Shown: positions 1-8,970 of the stretch, one piece after another
Position numbering within the stretch: position 1 is the first letter of the stretch
Layout: each line of letters begins with the position of its first letter
DNA from: Paenibacillus pinistramenti
Lineage (GTDB): Bacteria; Bacillota; Bacilli; Paenibacillales; Paenibacillaceae
Length of the DNA stretch: 64,000 bases
NCBI RefSeq assembly: GCF_005869875.1
Contig: NZ_VAWG01000011.1
Location: forward strand, 1 to 64,000
Reading direction: 5' to 3'
Notes under the pieces: generated by a model
Databases searched by the model: none
What the model was told of the DNA's origin: nothing
The model's input: the letters and a program-made list of their open reading frames with translations, nothing else
Program-made: the position numbers and the translations under genes

Positions 1-319
1 CCCGGGCGCGCCCTCCGCCGCCGCGCCTCGCAAGGCGCCGCCGTCGCCGGCCCCCCCGAAGGGGGCCGGCGGCCCTGCCGGGAAGACGCGCGCGCAGCGC
101 GTCTTCATCAAAATCGCCGCGGCGGCGGAGGACGCCCGGCTGCTGGAGCAGCTGAAGCTGCTGCTTCAGCAGCACCCGGGGCCGCTGCCCACGGTGCTGT
201 TCTACGAGAGCAGCGGCAGGCTGCTCGCGCTCAGCGAGCGGTACAGCATCAAGCCGTCGCCGGAGCTGATCAAGGCGATGGAGAGCCTGCTTGGCCAAGG
301 AACCGTCCGGATTAAATGA
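1..319 (+). CDS. dnaE: DNA polymerase III alpha subunit, C-terminal end (partial)
   Basis: The reading frame is open from the left edge (first full codon at position 2) to a TGA at 317-319, so only about the last 105 residues are present. The final part reads RVFIKI...LLEQLKLLLQQHPGPLPTVLFYES...LALSERYSIKPSPELIKAMESLLGQGTVRIK, which matches my memory of the extreme C-terminus of Firmicute DnaE polymerases. It is preceded by a low-complexity Pro/Ala/Gly/Lys linker of very high GC. The polymerase catalytic core lies outside the window. DnaE extends primers during chromosomal replication. The family call rests on the tail only, but position next to accD fits the Bacillales order. The linker DNA holds a perfect 10-bp hairpin (46-55 with 61-70). 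Confidence 0.8.
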   Translation, partial: PGAPSAAAPRKAPPSPAPPKGAGGPAGKTRAQRVFIKIAAAAEDARLLEQLKLLLQQHPGPLPTVLFYESSGRLLALSERYSIKPSPELIKAMESLLGQGTVRIK

Positions 320-539
320 CCGGCCGAATGACCTGCCCCTCCAATCAATGAACAGACAGAACCGCATGAGGCTTCTGCCAGCAATCAAGTGCTGTCTTTC
401 CGGTACCGCCGGAAGCAGCGCTTTTTCTTTTGCGTTTTATGAACGTTTTCGCTCTATGCCGCATACACTTAGGAACACGCAAGAACAGATACCCGGTCAA
501 CTGGCGGGCGTACTTTTAATGGGAGAATCGGGAGGGATC

Positions 540-1025
540 ATGATGTCTTACGAAATTGCCGAGGCCCAGCTGCGCAAAAGAGGGGTCAGCCTTGAATCCA
601 TAGCTTCAATTGTTTATCAGCTCCAGGTCCCGTATCATCCTGAACTCAAGCAGAAGGACTGCTTGGACAGCGTCATATCCGTACTTGGCAAAAGAGAGGT
701 CCAGTACACATTATTTACCGGCATTGCGCTTGATGAGCTGGCGGAGAAAGGCGCGCTGCCTCAGCCGCTCCAGGCGATTTTGGAGGCCGACGAACCGCTG
801 TATGGCGTGGATGAAACGATGGCGCTGGGCATCACAAGCGTATTCGGCATGATCGGGCTTACCAGCCTCGGATATTTGGACAAGGTCAAACCCGGGATCA
901 TCGGCGTTCTTAACGACAAGACCGGTAAGATTCATGTCTTTCTAGATGACCTGGTCGCAGGAATAGCGGCAGCAGCATCCGCCCGGATCGCCCATAAGAA
1001 TGAAGGTGCCAAGAAATATATGTAA
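540..1025 (+). CDS. pgpA: Phosphatidylglycerophosphatase A family protein (YutG-like)
   Basis: A 161-residue protein beginning MMSYEIAEAQLRKRGVS. The stretch YGVDETMALGITSVFGMIGLTSLGYLDKVKPGI, followed by a C-terminal FLDDLVAGIAAAASARIAH, is characteristic of the PgpA/YutG family, which removes phosphate from phosphatidylglycerophosphate in phospholipid synthesis. I chose ATG 540 (ATG 543 is equally possible) because GGAGGG lies at about 531-536; the frame stays open back to 291 but has no start with a good ribosome site there. It is a short, soluble-looking member without obvious multi-pass membrane helices. Monocistronic by appearance: about 220 bases separate it from dnaE and 395 from the next gene. 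The family is confident; that the substrate is PGP is known for relatives and inferred here. Confidence 0.8.
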   Translation: MMSYEIAEAQLRKRGVSLESIASIVYQLQVPYHPELKQKDCLDSVISVLGKREVQYTLFTGIALDELAEKGALPQPLQAILEADEPLYGVDETMALGITSVFGMIGLTSLGYLDKVKPGIIGVLNDKTGKIHVFLDDLVAGIAAAASARIAHKNEGAKKYM

Positions 1026-1244
1026 AAAGAGCTTCATCAGGCCGGTTTGTGCAAACAGCCAGATTTATACAGGCATCCGGGCGCTCAGCCGGCCTGAGTG
1101 CCGGCCCTTGCCCGGACAGGCCCCGTGACCAGCACCGCCGCTTTTGCAGCTTTTTTTATTTCGGCAAATAAATTAAATTATGTCCATATTATGCCTGGAA
1201 CAAGCAGGTGCGGGCGGTGCGTTTGTTGAATAGCAATAGGAGAA
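1026..1244. other. Non-coding stretch downstream of pgpA
   Basis: No credible gene. The left part is GC-rich with imperfect inverted repeats around 1084-1120, followed by a T-run at 1152-1158 that could end pgpA transcription, though no clean stem precedes it. The right part is AT-rich (1160-1200) and could hold the promoter for the RNA-like element that follows. Nothing more can be supported. Confidence 0.4.
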
Positions 1245-1340
1245 CCAGACGGGTGATGAGCGCCTCTGGACAAAGCCGAAACAAGGGCTGCTGACTGGCA
1301 GCGGTGCCCTGCAGACCCGTCCGGACTGAGGCGGGTTTGT
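1245..1340 (+). ncRNA. Predicted structured leader or small RNA with mutually exclusive pairings
   Basis: Four segments pair in an interleaved way. GACGGGT (1248-1254) is complementary to ACCCGTC (1315-1321), and the flanking CC (1245-1246) pairs with GG (1323-1324). CGCCTC (1261-1266) is complementary to GAGGCG (1328-1333), which crosses the first helix and so makes either a pseudoknot or an alternative fold. ACCCGTC can also pair with GGCGGGT (1330-1336), an 8-base-loop hairpin followed by a weak T-rich run, like a terminator. Between them AGGGC (1284-1288) pairs with GCCCT (1306-1310) around a small GCTGC/GCAGC stem. I do not recognise a known riboswitch class. It precedes the small gene at 1421 and then accD. 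Confidence 0.45.
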
Positions 1341-1420
1341 TGCGAGAAAAATGAAGGTTATGTTATCATTATTCTATTATTCGGGTTCAGAACGTTTGTA
1401 AGGGGGCTTCACGATCAATA

Positions 1421-1609
1421 ATGTGGACGGTTATTTACATTGCTCCTACCGCCAAGATGGCAGAATCGATAAAGCTGAAGCTTTCAGAAGAAGGGTTTCT
1501 GGTTCACATCCGTCCTGTGAATATGTCTAAGGGGCATTATGAGATTCTTGTACCATCAGGCGAGCTAGAGGAAGTCCAGGAAGTCCTGAATCTGATTCTG
1601 CATCCGTAA
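1421..1609 (+). CDS. Small conserved protein, 62 aa, upstream of accD
   Basis: The protein MWTVIYIAPTAKMAESIKLKLSEEGFLV...YEILVPSGELEEVQEVLNLI has the beta-alpha-beta pattern of small DUF2007-like 'signal transducing' proteins: a hydrophobic strand, an amphipathic helix starting at the AxxAESIK segment, and a second strand ending in the EILVP motif, then a C-terminal helix. No catalytic residues or membrane segments are visible. A ribosome site AAGGGGG lies at 1400-1406, about 14 bases from the ATG, which is further than usual. It is followed after 70 bases by accD on the same strand, so co-transcription is likely. I recall homologues at this spot in related genomes but not a demonstrated function. 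Confidence 0.65.
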   Translation: MWTVIYIAPTAKMAESIKLKLSEEGFLVHIRPVNMSKGHYEILVPSGELEEVQEVLNLILHP

Positions 1610-1679
1610 CATAAACGTTTGGGGATCGCATGAACTGCAAGATGCGGCCAATACATTAACGGCTGAAGAGGTGTAGCTT

Positions 1680-2585
1680 TTGTTCAAAGATTTGTTTCAG
1701 AAAAAAAGAAAATACGCGACCATTCCTTCAGAGCGTGTGGGACAAGGCCGTTCGGATGAAGCGGGAGAACGCCCAAAGCGCGAGATTCCTGAAGGTTTGA
1801 TGAATAAATGTCCGAAGTGCGGCAGTATTCAATACAGCAAAGAGCTGGAGAAGAACTTCAAGGTCTGCTCCAACTGCGGCTATCATATGCGACTGAATGC
1901 GATGGAACGCATCCGCTATACGGTGGACGAGGACAGCTTCACAGAGTTTGACGAGAATCTGGAATCACTGGATCCTCTTGAATTTCCGGGCTATGCTTCC
2001 AAGCTGGACCAGCAGAAGCTGAAATCTGGTCTGAAGGAAGCCGTTGTGACCGGACAAGGCCTGATTGGCGGATTCCCGGCCGTGCTTGCTGTCATGAGCT
2101 TTGATTTCTTTACAGGCAGCATGGGTTCAGTTGTCGGGGAGAAGATCACGAGAGCCATTGAGGTGGCAACCGAGAAAGACCTGCCGCTGATCATTTTCTC
2201 CACTTCAGGCGGTGCGCGGATGCAGGAGAGCATTCTAAGCTTGATGCAGATGGCCAAGACCAGCGCTGCTCTGGCTCGTTTTCATGAGCGCGGCGGCCTC
2301 TACATATCGGTAATTACGGATCCGACTACAGGAGGCGTTTCGGCCAGCTTCGCCATGCTTGGGGATATCATTATAGCCGAGCCGGGAGCGATATTCGGTT
2401 TTGCGGGCCGGATCGTTATTGAGCAGACGATTCGCCAGAAGCTGCCGGATGACTTCCAGACCGCGGAATTTAACCTGCAGCACGGTCAGCTTGACCTTGT
2501 GTCCCACCGCAAGGATTTGAAAGCGACTTTATCCAAGCTGCTTGATTTGCATGGTGTGAAGGGAGGAACTGCAATTGGCGGGTGA
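1680..2585 (+). CDS. accD: Acetyl-CoA carboxylase carboxyltransferase subunit beta
   Basis: AccD and AccA together transfer CO2 from carboxybiotin to acetyl-CoA, the committed step of fatty acid synthesis. The 301-residue protein carries the N-terminal zinc ribbon with CPKC (C44, C47) and CSNC (C63, C66), followed by the crotonase-like carboxyltransferase fold with the [14 protein letters not shown] and [10 protein letters not shown] motifs. The start is a TTG at 1680, supported by GAGGTG about 7 bases upstream. It overlaps accA by 11 bases, so the two subunits are translationally coupled. Length is normal for the family. Confidence 0.95.
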   Translation: MFKDLFQKKRKYATIPSERVGQGRSDEAGERPKREIPEGLMNKCPKCGSIQYSKELEKNFKVCSNCGYHMRLNAMERIRYTVDEDSFTEFDENLESLDPLEFPGYASKLDQQKLKSGLKEAVVTGQGLIGGFPAVLAVMSFDFFTGSMGSVVGEKITRAIEVATEKDLPLIIFSTSGGARMQESILSLMQMAKTSAALARFHERGGLYISVITDPTTGGVSASFAMLGDIIIAEPGAIFGFAGRIVIEQTIRQKLPDDFQTAEFNLQHGQLDLVSHRKDLKATLSKLLDLHGVKGGTAIGG

Positions 2586-3531
2586 AATGCCTTTTGAAGC
2601 ACCGCTTGTTGAAATGCGGAAGAAAATTGAAGAGCTGCAGCAGTTCGGAGCTGAGAAGGGAATTGATTTCAGCGAAGAAATTGCGAGGCTTGAGGATCGA
2701 TATCGCCAGCTTGAAGAGGAAGTGTACAGCAATCTTTCTCCTTCACAGAAAATGCATCTGGCCCGGCATCATCAGCGTCCGACGTCGCTGGATTTGATCG
2801 GGCTTATTTTTACGGATTTTGTCGAGCTGCACGGGGACCGGATGTTTGGGGACGATCTGGCTGTTGTCGGCGGACTTGCCAAGCTGAACGGTGTACCTGT
2901 TACCGTAGTGGGCCAGCAGCGGGGCAAGGATACGAAGGACAACATTGCAAGATTCTTTGGAAGCCCGCATCCGGAAGGATTCCGCAAAGCGCTGCGCCTG
3001 ATGCATCAGGCCAACAAGTTTGGACGTCCGATAATTACACTAATTGATACCAAAGGCGCTTATCCAGGCAGTACAGCTGAAGAACGCGGCCAGTCGGAGG
3101 CGATCGCCCGTAACCTGAAAGAAATGGCACTGCTTCGGGTTCCGGTTATTTGTGTGGTTATCGGAGAAGGCGGCAGCGGAGGTGCGCTTGCGCTTGGCGT
3201 CGGCAACCGTGTTCTGATGCTTGAGAATTCGATTTATTCCGCTATCTCGCCAAACGGCGCAGCCTCCATTTTGTGGAAGGATGCTTCCAAAGCCGATCAG
3301 GCGGCTGAAGCCATGAAGATTACGGCTAAGGACCTGCTTGAAATGGAAGTGATCGAGGAGATCGTGCCTGAGCCGCGCGGCGGCGCCCACCGTTCTTATG
3401 AGGAGACTGCTTCTGCCATTAAAGAAGCGCTTATCCGCAGCCTGGAGGACCTGTCCGCTTTAACCGCAGACGAGCTTCTGGAGCAAAGATATGCCAAATT
3501 CCGGAAGATCGGCAAGTTCGCTGATAAATAG
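2575..3531 (+). CDS. accA: Acetyl-CoA carboxylase carboxyltransferase subunit alpha
   Basis: Partner of AccD in the carboxyltransferase half of acetyl-CoA carboxylase. The 318-residue protein begins [21 protein letters not shown], with the N-terminal helical arm typical of AccA, then the body with [17 protein letters not shown] and the oxyanion-hole region [44 protein letters not shown]. The start is TTG 2575 with GGGAGG just upstream, inside the end of accD. In Bacillus subtilis the next gene is pfkA; here the next gene is pyk after a 216-base gap, and no phosphofructokinase is present at this place. Confidence 0.95.
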   Translation: MAGEMPFEAPLVEMRKKIEELQQFGAEKGIDFSEEIARLEDRYRQLEEEVYSNLSPSQKMHLARHHQRPTSLDLIGLIFTDFVELHGDRMFGDDLAVVGGLAKLNGVPVTVVGQQRGKDTKDNIARFFGSPHPEGFRKALRLMHQANKFGRPIITLIDTKGAYPGSTAEERGQSEAIARNLKEMALLRVPVICVVIGEGGSGGALALGVGNRVLMLENSIYSAISPNGAASILWKDASKADQAAEAMKITAKDLLEMEVIEEIVPEPRGGAHRSYEETASAIKEALIRSLEDLSALTADELLEQRYAKFRKIGKFADK

Positions 3532-3747
3532 GCTGATCAGGCCGAAATGCTTTTTTTCTACAAAGCAGATGGAATCTGTGTTTGAACATCAAGGATTTTC
3601 ACGTTTGAATACAGACAAAGCCAAGAGAAATCAATGACAAATATCCTATACAAACGAGGAAGATTGTAGTAGATTTAATAGTTGGAAAAAGTGTGTTGGA
3701 TTATGACGAATTAAAGAGAGAATTCAAAAAAAACGGAGGAAAACCCA

Positions 3748-5169
3748 ATGCGTAAAACAAAAATCGTATGTACTATCGGTCCTTCCAGTGAATCATTGGA
3801 AAACACAAAGAAATTAATTATGGCTGGCATGAACGTAGCCCGTCTCAATTTCTCCCATGGAGATTTTGAAGAGCACGGCAACCGGATCAAGAATATCCGT
3901 CAAGCAAGCCAGGAATTGGGCAAATCGGTTGCGATCCTGCTCGATACTAAAGGTCCTGAGATCCGTACCGGCAAATTGGCCGTTGAACCAATCGAACTGG
4001 TTCAAGACGAATTTATTACATTGACTACGGAAGAAATTTTGGGCGACCAAAACCGTATTTCCGTTACTTATAATGAACTGCCGAACGACGTTGAAGTAGG
4101 CTCCACCATTCTGATTGACGACGGTTTGATCGGTCTTACTGTAGTAGACATTCAAGGAACTGAGATCAAGTGCCGCATTGTTAACGGCGGAACAATCAAG
4201 AGCAAAAAAGGCGTAAATGTACCGGGCGTAGCAATTTCCCTGCCGGGTATCACTGAGAAAGACGCGAATGACATTGTGTTCGGTATCGAACAGAACATTG
4301 ACTTCATCGCGGCTTCTTTTGTGTGCAAAGCAAGTGACGTCCTTGAGATCCGCGCGCTGCTTGAGAAGCATAACGCCAAACACATTCAAATCATCTCCAA
4401 GATCGAGAACCAGCAAGGCGTGGACAACCTGGACGAAATCCTCGAGGTTTCTGACGGTTTGATGGTTGCCCGTGGTGACCTTGGCGTAGAAATTCCTGCT
4501 GAAGATGTACCTTTGGTGCAGAAGATGATGATTCATAAATGTAACCGCGTAGGTAAACCGGTTATTACAGCTACACAAATGCTGGATTCCATGCAGCGCA
4601 ACCCTAGACCGACCCGCGCTGAAGCGAGTGACGTTGCGAACGCAATCTTCGACGGAACTGACGCAATCATGCTGTCTGGTGAAACCGCTGCTGGTAAATA
4701 TCCGGTTGAATCCGTGCTGACCATGTCCCGCATTGCGGAGAAAGCGGAATCCGCTTTGGCTTACCGTGAAATCTTCGAGAAGCAAAGCCATGCACAGCAA
4801 TCCACTGTTACGGAAGCGATCAGCCAAGCAGTTGCAAGCTCCGCTATGGATTTGAATGCTAAAGCGATCATTACGTCGACTGAAACCGGACATACCGCAC
4901 GTATGGTATCCAAATACCGTCCGCAATCGCCGATTATCGCCGTCACTACGGAAGATCAAACCCTGCGCCGTCTGGCTCTTGCTTGGGGCGTAACACCGGT
5001 TAAAGGCGAAGTGGCTGATTCTACAGATGCCATGTTCGATAAAGCCATGAAAGGCGGTCTGGATTCCGGTCTCGTGAAAGAAGGCGACCTCGTAGTCATT
5101 ACTGCAGGTATTCCGCTTGGCCGTTCCGGTTCCACAAACCTGATCAAAATCGGACAAATCAAGAAATAA
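3748..5169 (+). CDS. pyk: Pyruvate kinase
   Basis: Converts phosphoenolpyruvate and ADP to pyruvate and ATP, the last glycolytic step. The 473-residue protein begins [16 protein letters not shown] and shows [20 protein letters not shown], the [17 protein letters not shown] segment with the catalytic lysine, the [12 protein letters not shown] loop and TATQMLDSM. It ends in the allosteric C domain and lacks the extra C-terminal phosphoenolpyruvate-utiliser-like domain that makes the Bacillus/Geobacillus enzymes about 585 residues. GGAGG sits 7-8 bases before the ATG. The codon usage is markedly less GC-rich than its neighbours, as expected for a highly expressed gene. A terminator follows. Confidence 0.95.
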   Translation: MRKTKIVCTIGPSSESLENTKKLIMAGMNVARLNFSHGDFEEHGNRIKNIRQASQELGKSVAILLDTKGPEIRTGKLAVEPIELVQDEFITLTTEEILGDQNRISVTYNELPNDVEVGSTILIDDGLIGLTVVDIQGTEIKCRIVNGGTIKSKKGVNVPGVAISLPGITEKDANDIVFGIEQNIDFIAASFVCKASDVLEIRALLEKHNAKHIQIISKIENQQGVDNLDEILEVSDGLMVARGDLGVEIPAEDVPLVQKMMIHKCNRVGKPVITATQMLDSMQRNPRPTRAEASDVANAIFDGTDAIMLSGETAAGKYPVESVLTMSRIAEKAESALAYREIFEKQSHAQQSTVTEAISQAVASSAMDLNAKAIITSTETGHTARMVSKYRPQSPIIAVTTEDQTLRRLALAWGVTPVKGEVADSTDAMFDKAMKGGLDSGLVKEGDLVVITAGIPLGRSGSTNLIKIGQIKK

Positions 5170-5204
5170 ATTCTACAGCCTTCGGGCTGCAGGAATCTCG
5201 GCAA

Positions 5205-5243
5205 AAGCAATGGTTATCCGCCTGCGGACCCATTGCTTTTTTT
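5205..5243 (+). terminator. pyk intrinsic terminator
   Basis: AAGCAATGG (5205-5213) pairs with CCATTGCTT (5230-5238) around an inner TCCGC/GCGGA stem, followed by a run of seven T. A separate small hairpin with a TTCG loop (5176-5189) lies just upstream. Confidence 0.85.
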
Positions 5244-5267
5244 GCCATATGAAGGGAGTTAGAAGGG

Positions 5268-5777
5268 ATGAAAGAACGAACGGATACGCCTGAATTCTCC
5301 AGCTCCTGGTTTACGCATAAGCTTAGAGTAAGGTATCAGGAGACAGACCAGATGGCGGTAGTGTACCATGCCAACTATTTGAACTGGTTTGAGATGGGGC
5401 GGACCGAGTTTATCCGCCAGTTTGGCTTTACATACCGGGATATGGAGGAAAGAGGAGTCCTGCTGCCGGTCACTGATCTGGAGGTTAAATACAAGCGACC
5501 TGCCCTGTATGATGACTGGATTGCCGTGTTTACCCGTGTTCTTCAATTCAGCCCGCTGCGGCTGCAATTTCAGTATGAGATCCGGAAGTGGAATAATGCT
5601 GAGGGAGCTTCAATTGACGAAATGGAAAAAGCTTGGCCTGATGGCAGAGAGCGTCCGGGTGAGCTGCTCGTGACCGGCACCTCCTCTCACGCGTGGGTCA
5701 CCAAAGAGATGAAGCCTGTCCGACTGGATAAAACCCTGCCGGAGCTGTACAATATTCTGAAAGGGCAGCTTTCATAG
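5268..5777 (+). CDS. Hotdog-fold acyl-CoA thioesterase (YbgC/FadM-like)
   Basis: The 169-residue protein contains RVRYQETDQMAVVYHANYLNWFEMGRTEFIRQFGFTY, the hallmark of the 4-hydroxybenzoyl-CoA thioesterase/YbgC family, with the expected acidic residue (TDQM) and the following YHANY turn. Such enzymes hydrolyse acyl-CoA thioesters; the substrate cannot be read from sequence. The body is the single hotdog domain, with an insertion-rich segment around residues 110-130 (NNAEGASIDEMEKAWPDGRERPG) that makes it longer than the usual 130-145 residues. It is followed after 40 bases by fxsA and lies just behind the pyk terminator, so thioesterase and fxsA probably form their own transcript. Confidence 0.85.
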   Translation: MKERTDTPEFSSSWFTHKLRVRYQETDQMAVVYHANYLNWFEMGRTEFIRQFGFTYRDMEERGVLLPVTDLEVKYKRPALYDDWIAVFTRVLQFSPLRLQFQYEIRKWNNAEGASIDEMEKAWPDGRERPGELLVTGTSSHAWVTKEMKPVRLDKTLPELYNILKGQLS

Positions 5778-5816
5778 CTTATAAGATCTGAACAGCAAAG
5801 AGTAAGGGGTAATGAG

Positions 5817-6209
5817 ATGCGCAAATGGCTGTACGCAGTAATTTTGCTGGTTCCCATTTTGGAATTTTACGGGTTCGTATATGTAGGCAATCATCTGGGC
5901 CTTGGCAAGACGATTTTTCTAACACTGGCAACTTCGATCATCGGCGGGCTGATGATGCAGTTTGAGGGCCGCAAATTAATGGCGGACGCCAAGATGAAAG
6001 CAAACGACGGGCAGGTGCCGGGCAGGATGCTGCTGGACGGGATCTGCGTTTTTGGCGGCGGCATCTTGCTGCTTATTCCGGGCTTTCTGACGGATATCGT
6101 CGGCTTCTTAATGGTGTTCCCGCTGACCCGGCCGCTGCTTCGTTACCCAATCCGCAAATGGGTCGAGAAGAAGCTGAAGAATGGAACCATCACCTTCTTC
6201 CGGCGCTGA
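5817..6209 (+). CDS. fxsA: FxsA family membrane protein
   Basis: A 130-residue membrane protein beginning MRKWLYAVILLVPILEFYGFVYVG. It has two hydrophobic segments at the N-terminus (residues about 5-25 and 30-50) and a third and fourth around 75-105 with the family motif LLLIPGFLTDIVGFLMVFPLTRPLLR. FxsA was named in E. coli for an overexpression effect on phage F exclusion; the physiological role is unknown. In Bacillus the homologue (YtzA) has the same place between pyk and ytvI, and that order is kept here. The start ATG has AAGGGG 9 bases upstream. Confidence 0.88.
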   Translation: MRKWLYAVILLVPILEFYGFVYVGNHLGLGKTIFLTLATSIIGGLMMQFEGRKLMADAKMKANDGQVPGRMLLDGICVFGGGILLLIPGFLTDIVGFLMVFPLTRPLLRYPIRKWVEKKLKNGTITFFRR

Positions 6210-6227
6210 TTCCCCCGCGGAACAATA

Positions 6228-6261
6228 AGAGCCATGATCCTCGCTCTGAGGGCATGGCTCT
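6228..6261. terminator. Bidirectional terminator between fxsA and ytvI
   Basis: AGAGCCATG (6228-6236) is complementary to CATGGCTCT (6253-6261), with CCTC/GAGG pairing inside the loop. The genes converge here. The flanking T-runs are short on both strands, so termination efficiency is uncertain. Confidence 0.6.
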
Positions 6262-6327
6262 TCATGTTTCATGAATAAGGCATAAGGATAGGCGGTGCCG
6301 GGTTTGTGCCCGGCCAGGCTGACTCTT

Positions 6328-7446
6328 TTACCTAACACGTCCGTTCATAATATAATTTCGCAGATCATTGAGTACGCCTGTTTTGTAGATCGCCAGAATG
6401 ACCACAAATGATACAGGCCCAATAATCAGCCCGAGAACGCCGAACAGTTTAAGGCCTACAAACATGGCGACCAGAGTCGGCAGCGGATCAAGTCCAACAC
6501 TTGTTGCCAGCACTTTGGGCTCAATCAGATGTCTGGCGACTGTAATCACTCCGTAGAGAATCAGCAGGCCGATTCCAAGCCGGAGATCCCCGATGGCGAA
6601 GTGATACAGAATCCAGGGAACCATGACGGTGCCGACACCCAAATAGGGCAGGAGGTCCACAAGACCGATCAGGATGGCTAGTGTGAAAGCCGAATCCACT
6701 CTTAAGATCAGCAGGCCGATCAATACGATAACTGCCGTAATGGATACCATGATAAAGAGCGAACGCAGGTAGCCGAATAAAGCCTTTTTTAGGCTAATCC
6801 ATATCTCGCCGGTCGTCTTGCGCAGCGGGGCGGGAACCCAGCCGGTAAGGGTTAAGCTGTGCTTTTCCCAATTCTTCTCAATAAAGAAGGTAGCGAGGAT
6901 CGTTACGATGAGGATCAGCAGGAAATGCGGCAGCGAAGTCAGGATGTTAACAATGCCGTTTAGAAAATCGGTGACAAAATGGGTGACAGCCGCGCTGATC
7001 GTATCGGTGGTTTTGTTGATATTTTTATTGATGGTATCCTCGTATTTCGGGTTGTTCTGAATGAATTTGTTGATTTCATAGACGAGATTTTGAATGCCTT
7101 CGCTGTTGGACCAGCGGATAAAGAAATTCCGGACCTGATCCACATAGGTGTCAAAAGATTCGGTCAGGTGGATAATCTCTTTGACCATACGGGTGACGGC
7201 CGCTGATAATACCAGCACAGCCCCCCCAAAGTACACCAGCAGGCCCAGAAAGACAGCAAGCCATCTTGGCATTCTTGCGCGCTTTTGGAGAAATCCCACA
7301 AATGGTCTCATAGAGTATGCAATTAACCAGGCAATGAGAAACGGGTAAAGCAGCGGGAGCAGCCAATAGGCGCCGAGCAGTACCAAGGCAAGGGCAAGCA
7401 AAACCCAAAAACCTCGTAAAATCCGTTTTACGATGATCTGATCCAT
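6328..7446 (-). CDS. ytvI: YtvI-like AI-2E family transporter
   Basis: A 372-residue polytopic membrane protein of the UPF0118/AI-2E exporter family; the start MDQIIVKRILRGFWVLLALALVLLGAYWLLPLLYPFLIAWLIAYSMRPFVGFLQKRARM and the conserved C-terminal ...LIGLVDLLPYLGVGTVMVPWILYHFAIGD... and ...LILYGVITVARHLIEPKVLATSVGLDPL... blocks fit the sporulation branch named YtvI in Bacillus. About eight membrane helices are visible, with a long extracytoplasmic segment at residues 90-160. Transported substrate is unknown. It reads opposite to its neighbours, as in Bacillus. A GGGAGGGG ribosome site lies before the ATG, and GCATACTATAG at about 7471-7482 (reverse strand) resembles a SigE -10 element, a weak hint only. 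Confidence 0.85.
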   Translation of the reverse strand: MDQIIVKRILRGFWVLLALALVLLGAYWLLPLLYPFLIAWLIAYSMRPFVGFLQKRARMPRWLAVFLGLLVYFGGAVLVLSAAVTRMVKEIIHLTESFDTYVDQVRNFFIRWSNSEGIQNLVYEINKFIQNNPKYEDTINKNINKTTDTISAAVTHFVTDFLNGIVNILTSLPHFLLILIVTILATFFIEKNWEKHSLTLTGWVPAPLRKTTGEIWISLKKALFGYLRSLFIMVSITAVIVLIGLLILRVDSAFTLAILIGLVDLLPYLGVGTVMVPWILYHFAIGDLRLGIGLLILYGVITVARHLIEPKVLATSVGLDPLPTLVAMFVGLKLFGVLGLIIGPVSFVVILAIYKTGVLNDLRNYIMNGRVR

Positions 7447-7791
7447 AGAAACCCCTCCCAGGTCCTTGTCTCACTCTATAGTATGCAGGAAAAGCTTCTT
7501 TAAAGGCAAATCGTGAGAAAAATCATTGAATTGTAACCGATTCCAAAAAAAACTTTATGTAAGTGATAAAACAATTTAATGCTGTAAGAACCGCTAATAT
7601 TGTTCCCTTGCTTGAAAAAATCCAGTATGATGATAGAAGATTCCACCTTGTGTCAATTTTATTCTGACAATTTACTGAACAAATTGACGTGGCACTCTGC
7701 TATTTATTTTCGTAAAATTTTTAAACTTTTGAAATGTAACTGTTTTCATTCTGCTTGTTGACACAATTCGTTCACAAAGGAGAGGTGTTTT
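7447..7791. promoter_or_regulatory. ytvI-citZ divergent control region with a long inverted repeat
   Basis: This 345-base AT-rich gap separates divergent genes and must hold both promoters. GTCAATTT (7651-7658) is repeated inverted as AAATTGAC (7681-7688), and another partial copy lies between them, so an operator is plausible. TATGAT at about 7626 and TTGACG (7684-7689) are the best hexamers, but no hexamer pair has consensus spacing. In Bacillus citZ is controlled by CcpA and CcpC; I see no clear cre or CcpC box, so the regulator is not assigned. Confidence 0.4.
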
Positions 7792-8904
7792 ATGACAGCT
7801 ACCAAGGGTCTGGAAGGCATTGTTGCTGCTGCTTCCTCTATCAGTTCCATTGAAGACGGCGTACTTGCTTACCGCGGCATCAACATCGACGAATTAGCAG
7901 AGCAGGCTACTTTTGAGGAGACGGCATTTCTGCTTTGGAACGGACATTTGCCGAACCAGCAGGAGCTGGCACAGCTGAAAGGGCTGTTCAACGTATTTTC
8001 TGCGGTTCCGGACAGTTTGCTGGAACAGCTTAAGCTTTACCCCAAGGATGCGAATACGATGGCTGTTCTGCGCACCGCCGTATCTGCTCTTGCTTTGTAC
8101 GATGAGACAGCGAATGACAATTCGAGAGAAGCCAATCAGCTGAAGGCCATCAAGCTGCAGGCCCAGCTGCCAACCATTATTGCCGCCTATGCGCGGATCC
8201 GCGAGGGGAAAGAACCGGTCAAGCCGCTGGAAGGTGTTTCGATTGCGCATAACTTCCTGTACATGCTGACAGGTGAGGAACCGGATGCTACTTCTGTGCT
8301 TGCATTGGACAAAGCGCTCGTTCTGCATGCCGATCACGAGCTGAATGCGTCGACTTTCTCCGCAAGAGTGACCATCGCCACCTTATCCGATATCTATTCC
8401 GGCGTGACGTCAGCGGTCGGAACCTTGAAAGGGCCGCTCCACGGCGGGGCTAATGAGGCCGTTATGGAGATGCTTCAGGAGATCGGTACGGTTGAGAATG
8501 CCGAAGGATATATCCAGCGCAAGATCCAGAATAAAGACAAGATCATGGGATTCGGCCACCGCGTCTACAAGAACGGAGACCCGCGGGCCAAACATCTGCA
8601 GCACATGTCCCGTCAGCTCGGACTGATGCAGGGGGATACAACGCTGTTCGATATTTCCGTGAAGGTAGAAGCTCTCGTTACAGGCCAGAAAGGGCTGAAG
8701 CCAAACGTAGACTTCTATTCGGCCTCTGTTTATACGATGCTGGGTATTCCGAAAGACTTGTTCACGCCGATTTTTGCGATCAGCCGCCTGTCCGGCTGGA
8801 CCGCTCATATTCTGGAGCAGCTTGATAATAACCGGATTATTCGTCCACGCGCCGAATATACAGGTCCTTACAACCAAAAATACATTCCAATCGAGATGAG
8901 ATAG
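7792..8904 (+). CDS. citZ: Citrate synthase
   Basis: Condenses acetyl-CoA and oxaloacetate to citrate at the entry of the TCA cycle. The 370-residue protein begins MTATKGLEGIVAAASSISSIEDGVLAYRGINIDELA and carries the family's catalytic and binding segments: LHADHELNASTFSARV (His), the glycine-rich GPLHGGANEAVMEML with its catalytic His, GFGHRVYKNGDPRAK, and a C-terminal PNVDFYSASVYTMLGIP with the catalytic Asp. It is the short, dimeric Gram-positive type. GGAGAGG precedes the ATG. Next gene is icd after 267 bases, which contain short repeats. Confidence 0.95.
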   Translation: MTATKGLEGIVAAASSISSIEDGVLAYRGINIDELAEQATFEETAFLLWNGHLPNQQELAQLKGLFNVFSAVPDSLLEQLKLYPKDANTMAVLRTAVSALALYDETANDNSREANQLKAIKLQAQLPTIIAAYARIREGKEPVKPLEGVSIAHNFLYMLTGEEPDATSVLALDKALVLHADHELNASTFSARVTIATLSDIYSGVTSAVGTLKGPLHGGANEAVMEMLQEIGTVENAEGYIQRKIQNKDKIMGFGHRVYKNGDPRAKHLQHMSRQLGLMQGDTTLFDISVKVEALVTGQKGLKPNVDFYSASVYTMLGIPKDLFTPIFAISRLSGWTAHILEQLDNNRIIRPRAEYTGPYNQKYIPIEMR

Positions 8905-8970
8905 TGATCTCGGTTTTATGTTACACTATTCTCACGTGAAGGCGTCAGCCGGCCGGGATGCTGCAGGGCG

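Noticed and set aside
202..384. 60-codon reverse-strand frame at the left edge
   Set aside because: Shadow of the dnaE end with no ribosome site.
3814..5157. Long reverse-strand open frame (447 codons) opposite pyk
   Set aside because: It is the mirror of a highly expressed gene with biased codons; the product has no recognisable domain and no ribosome site.
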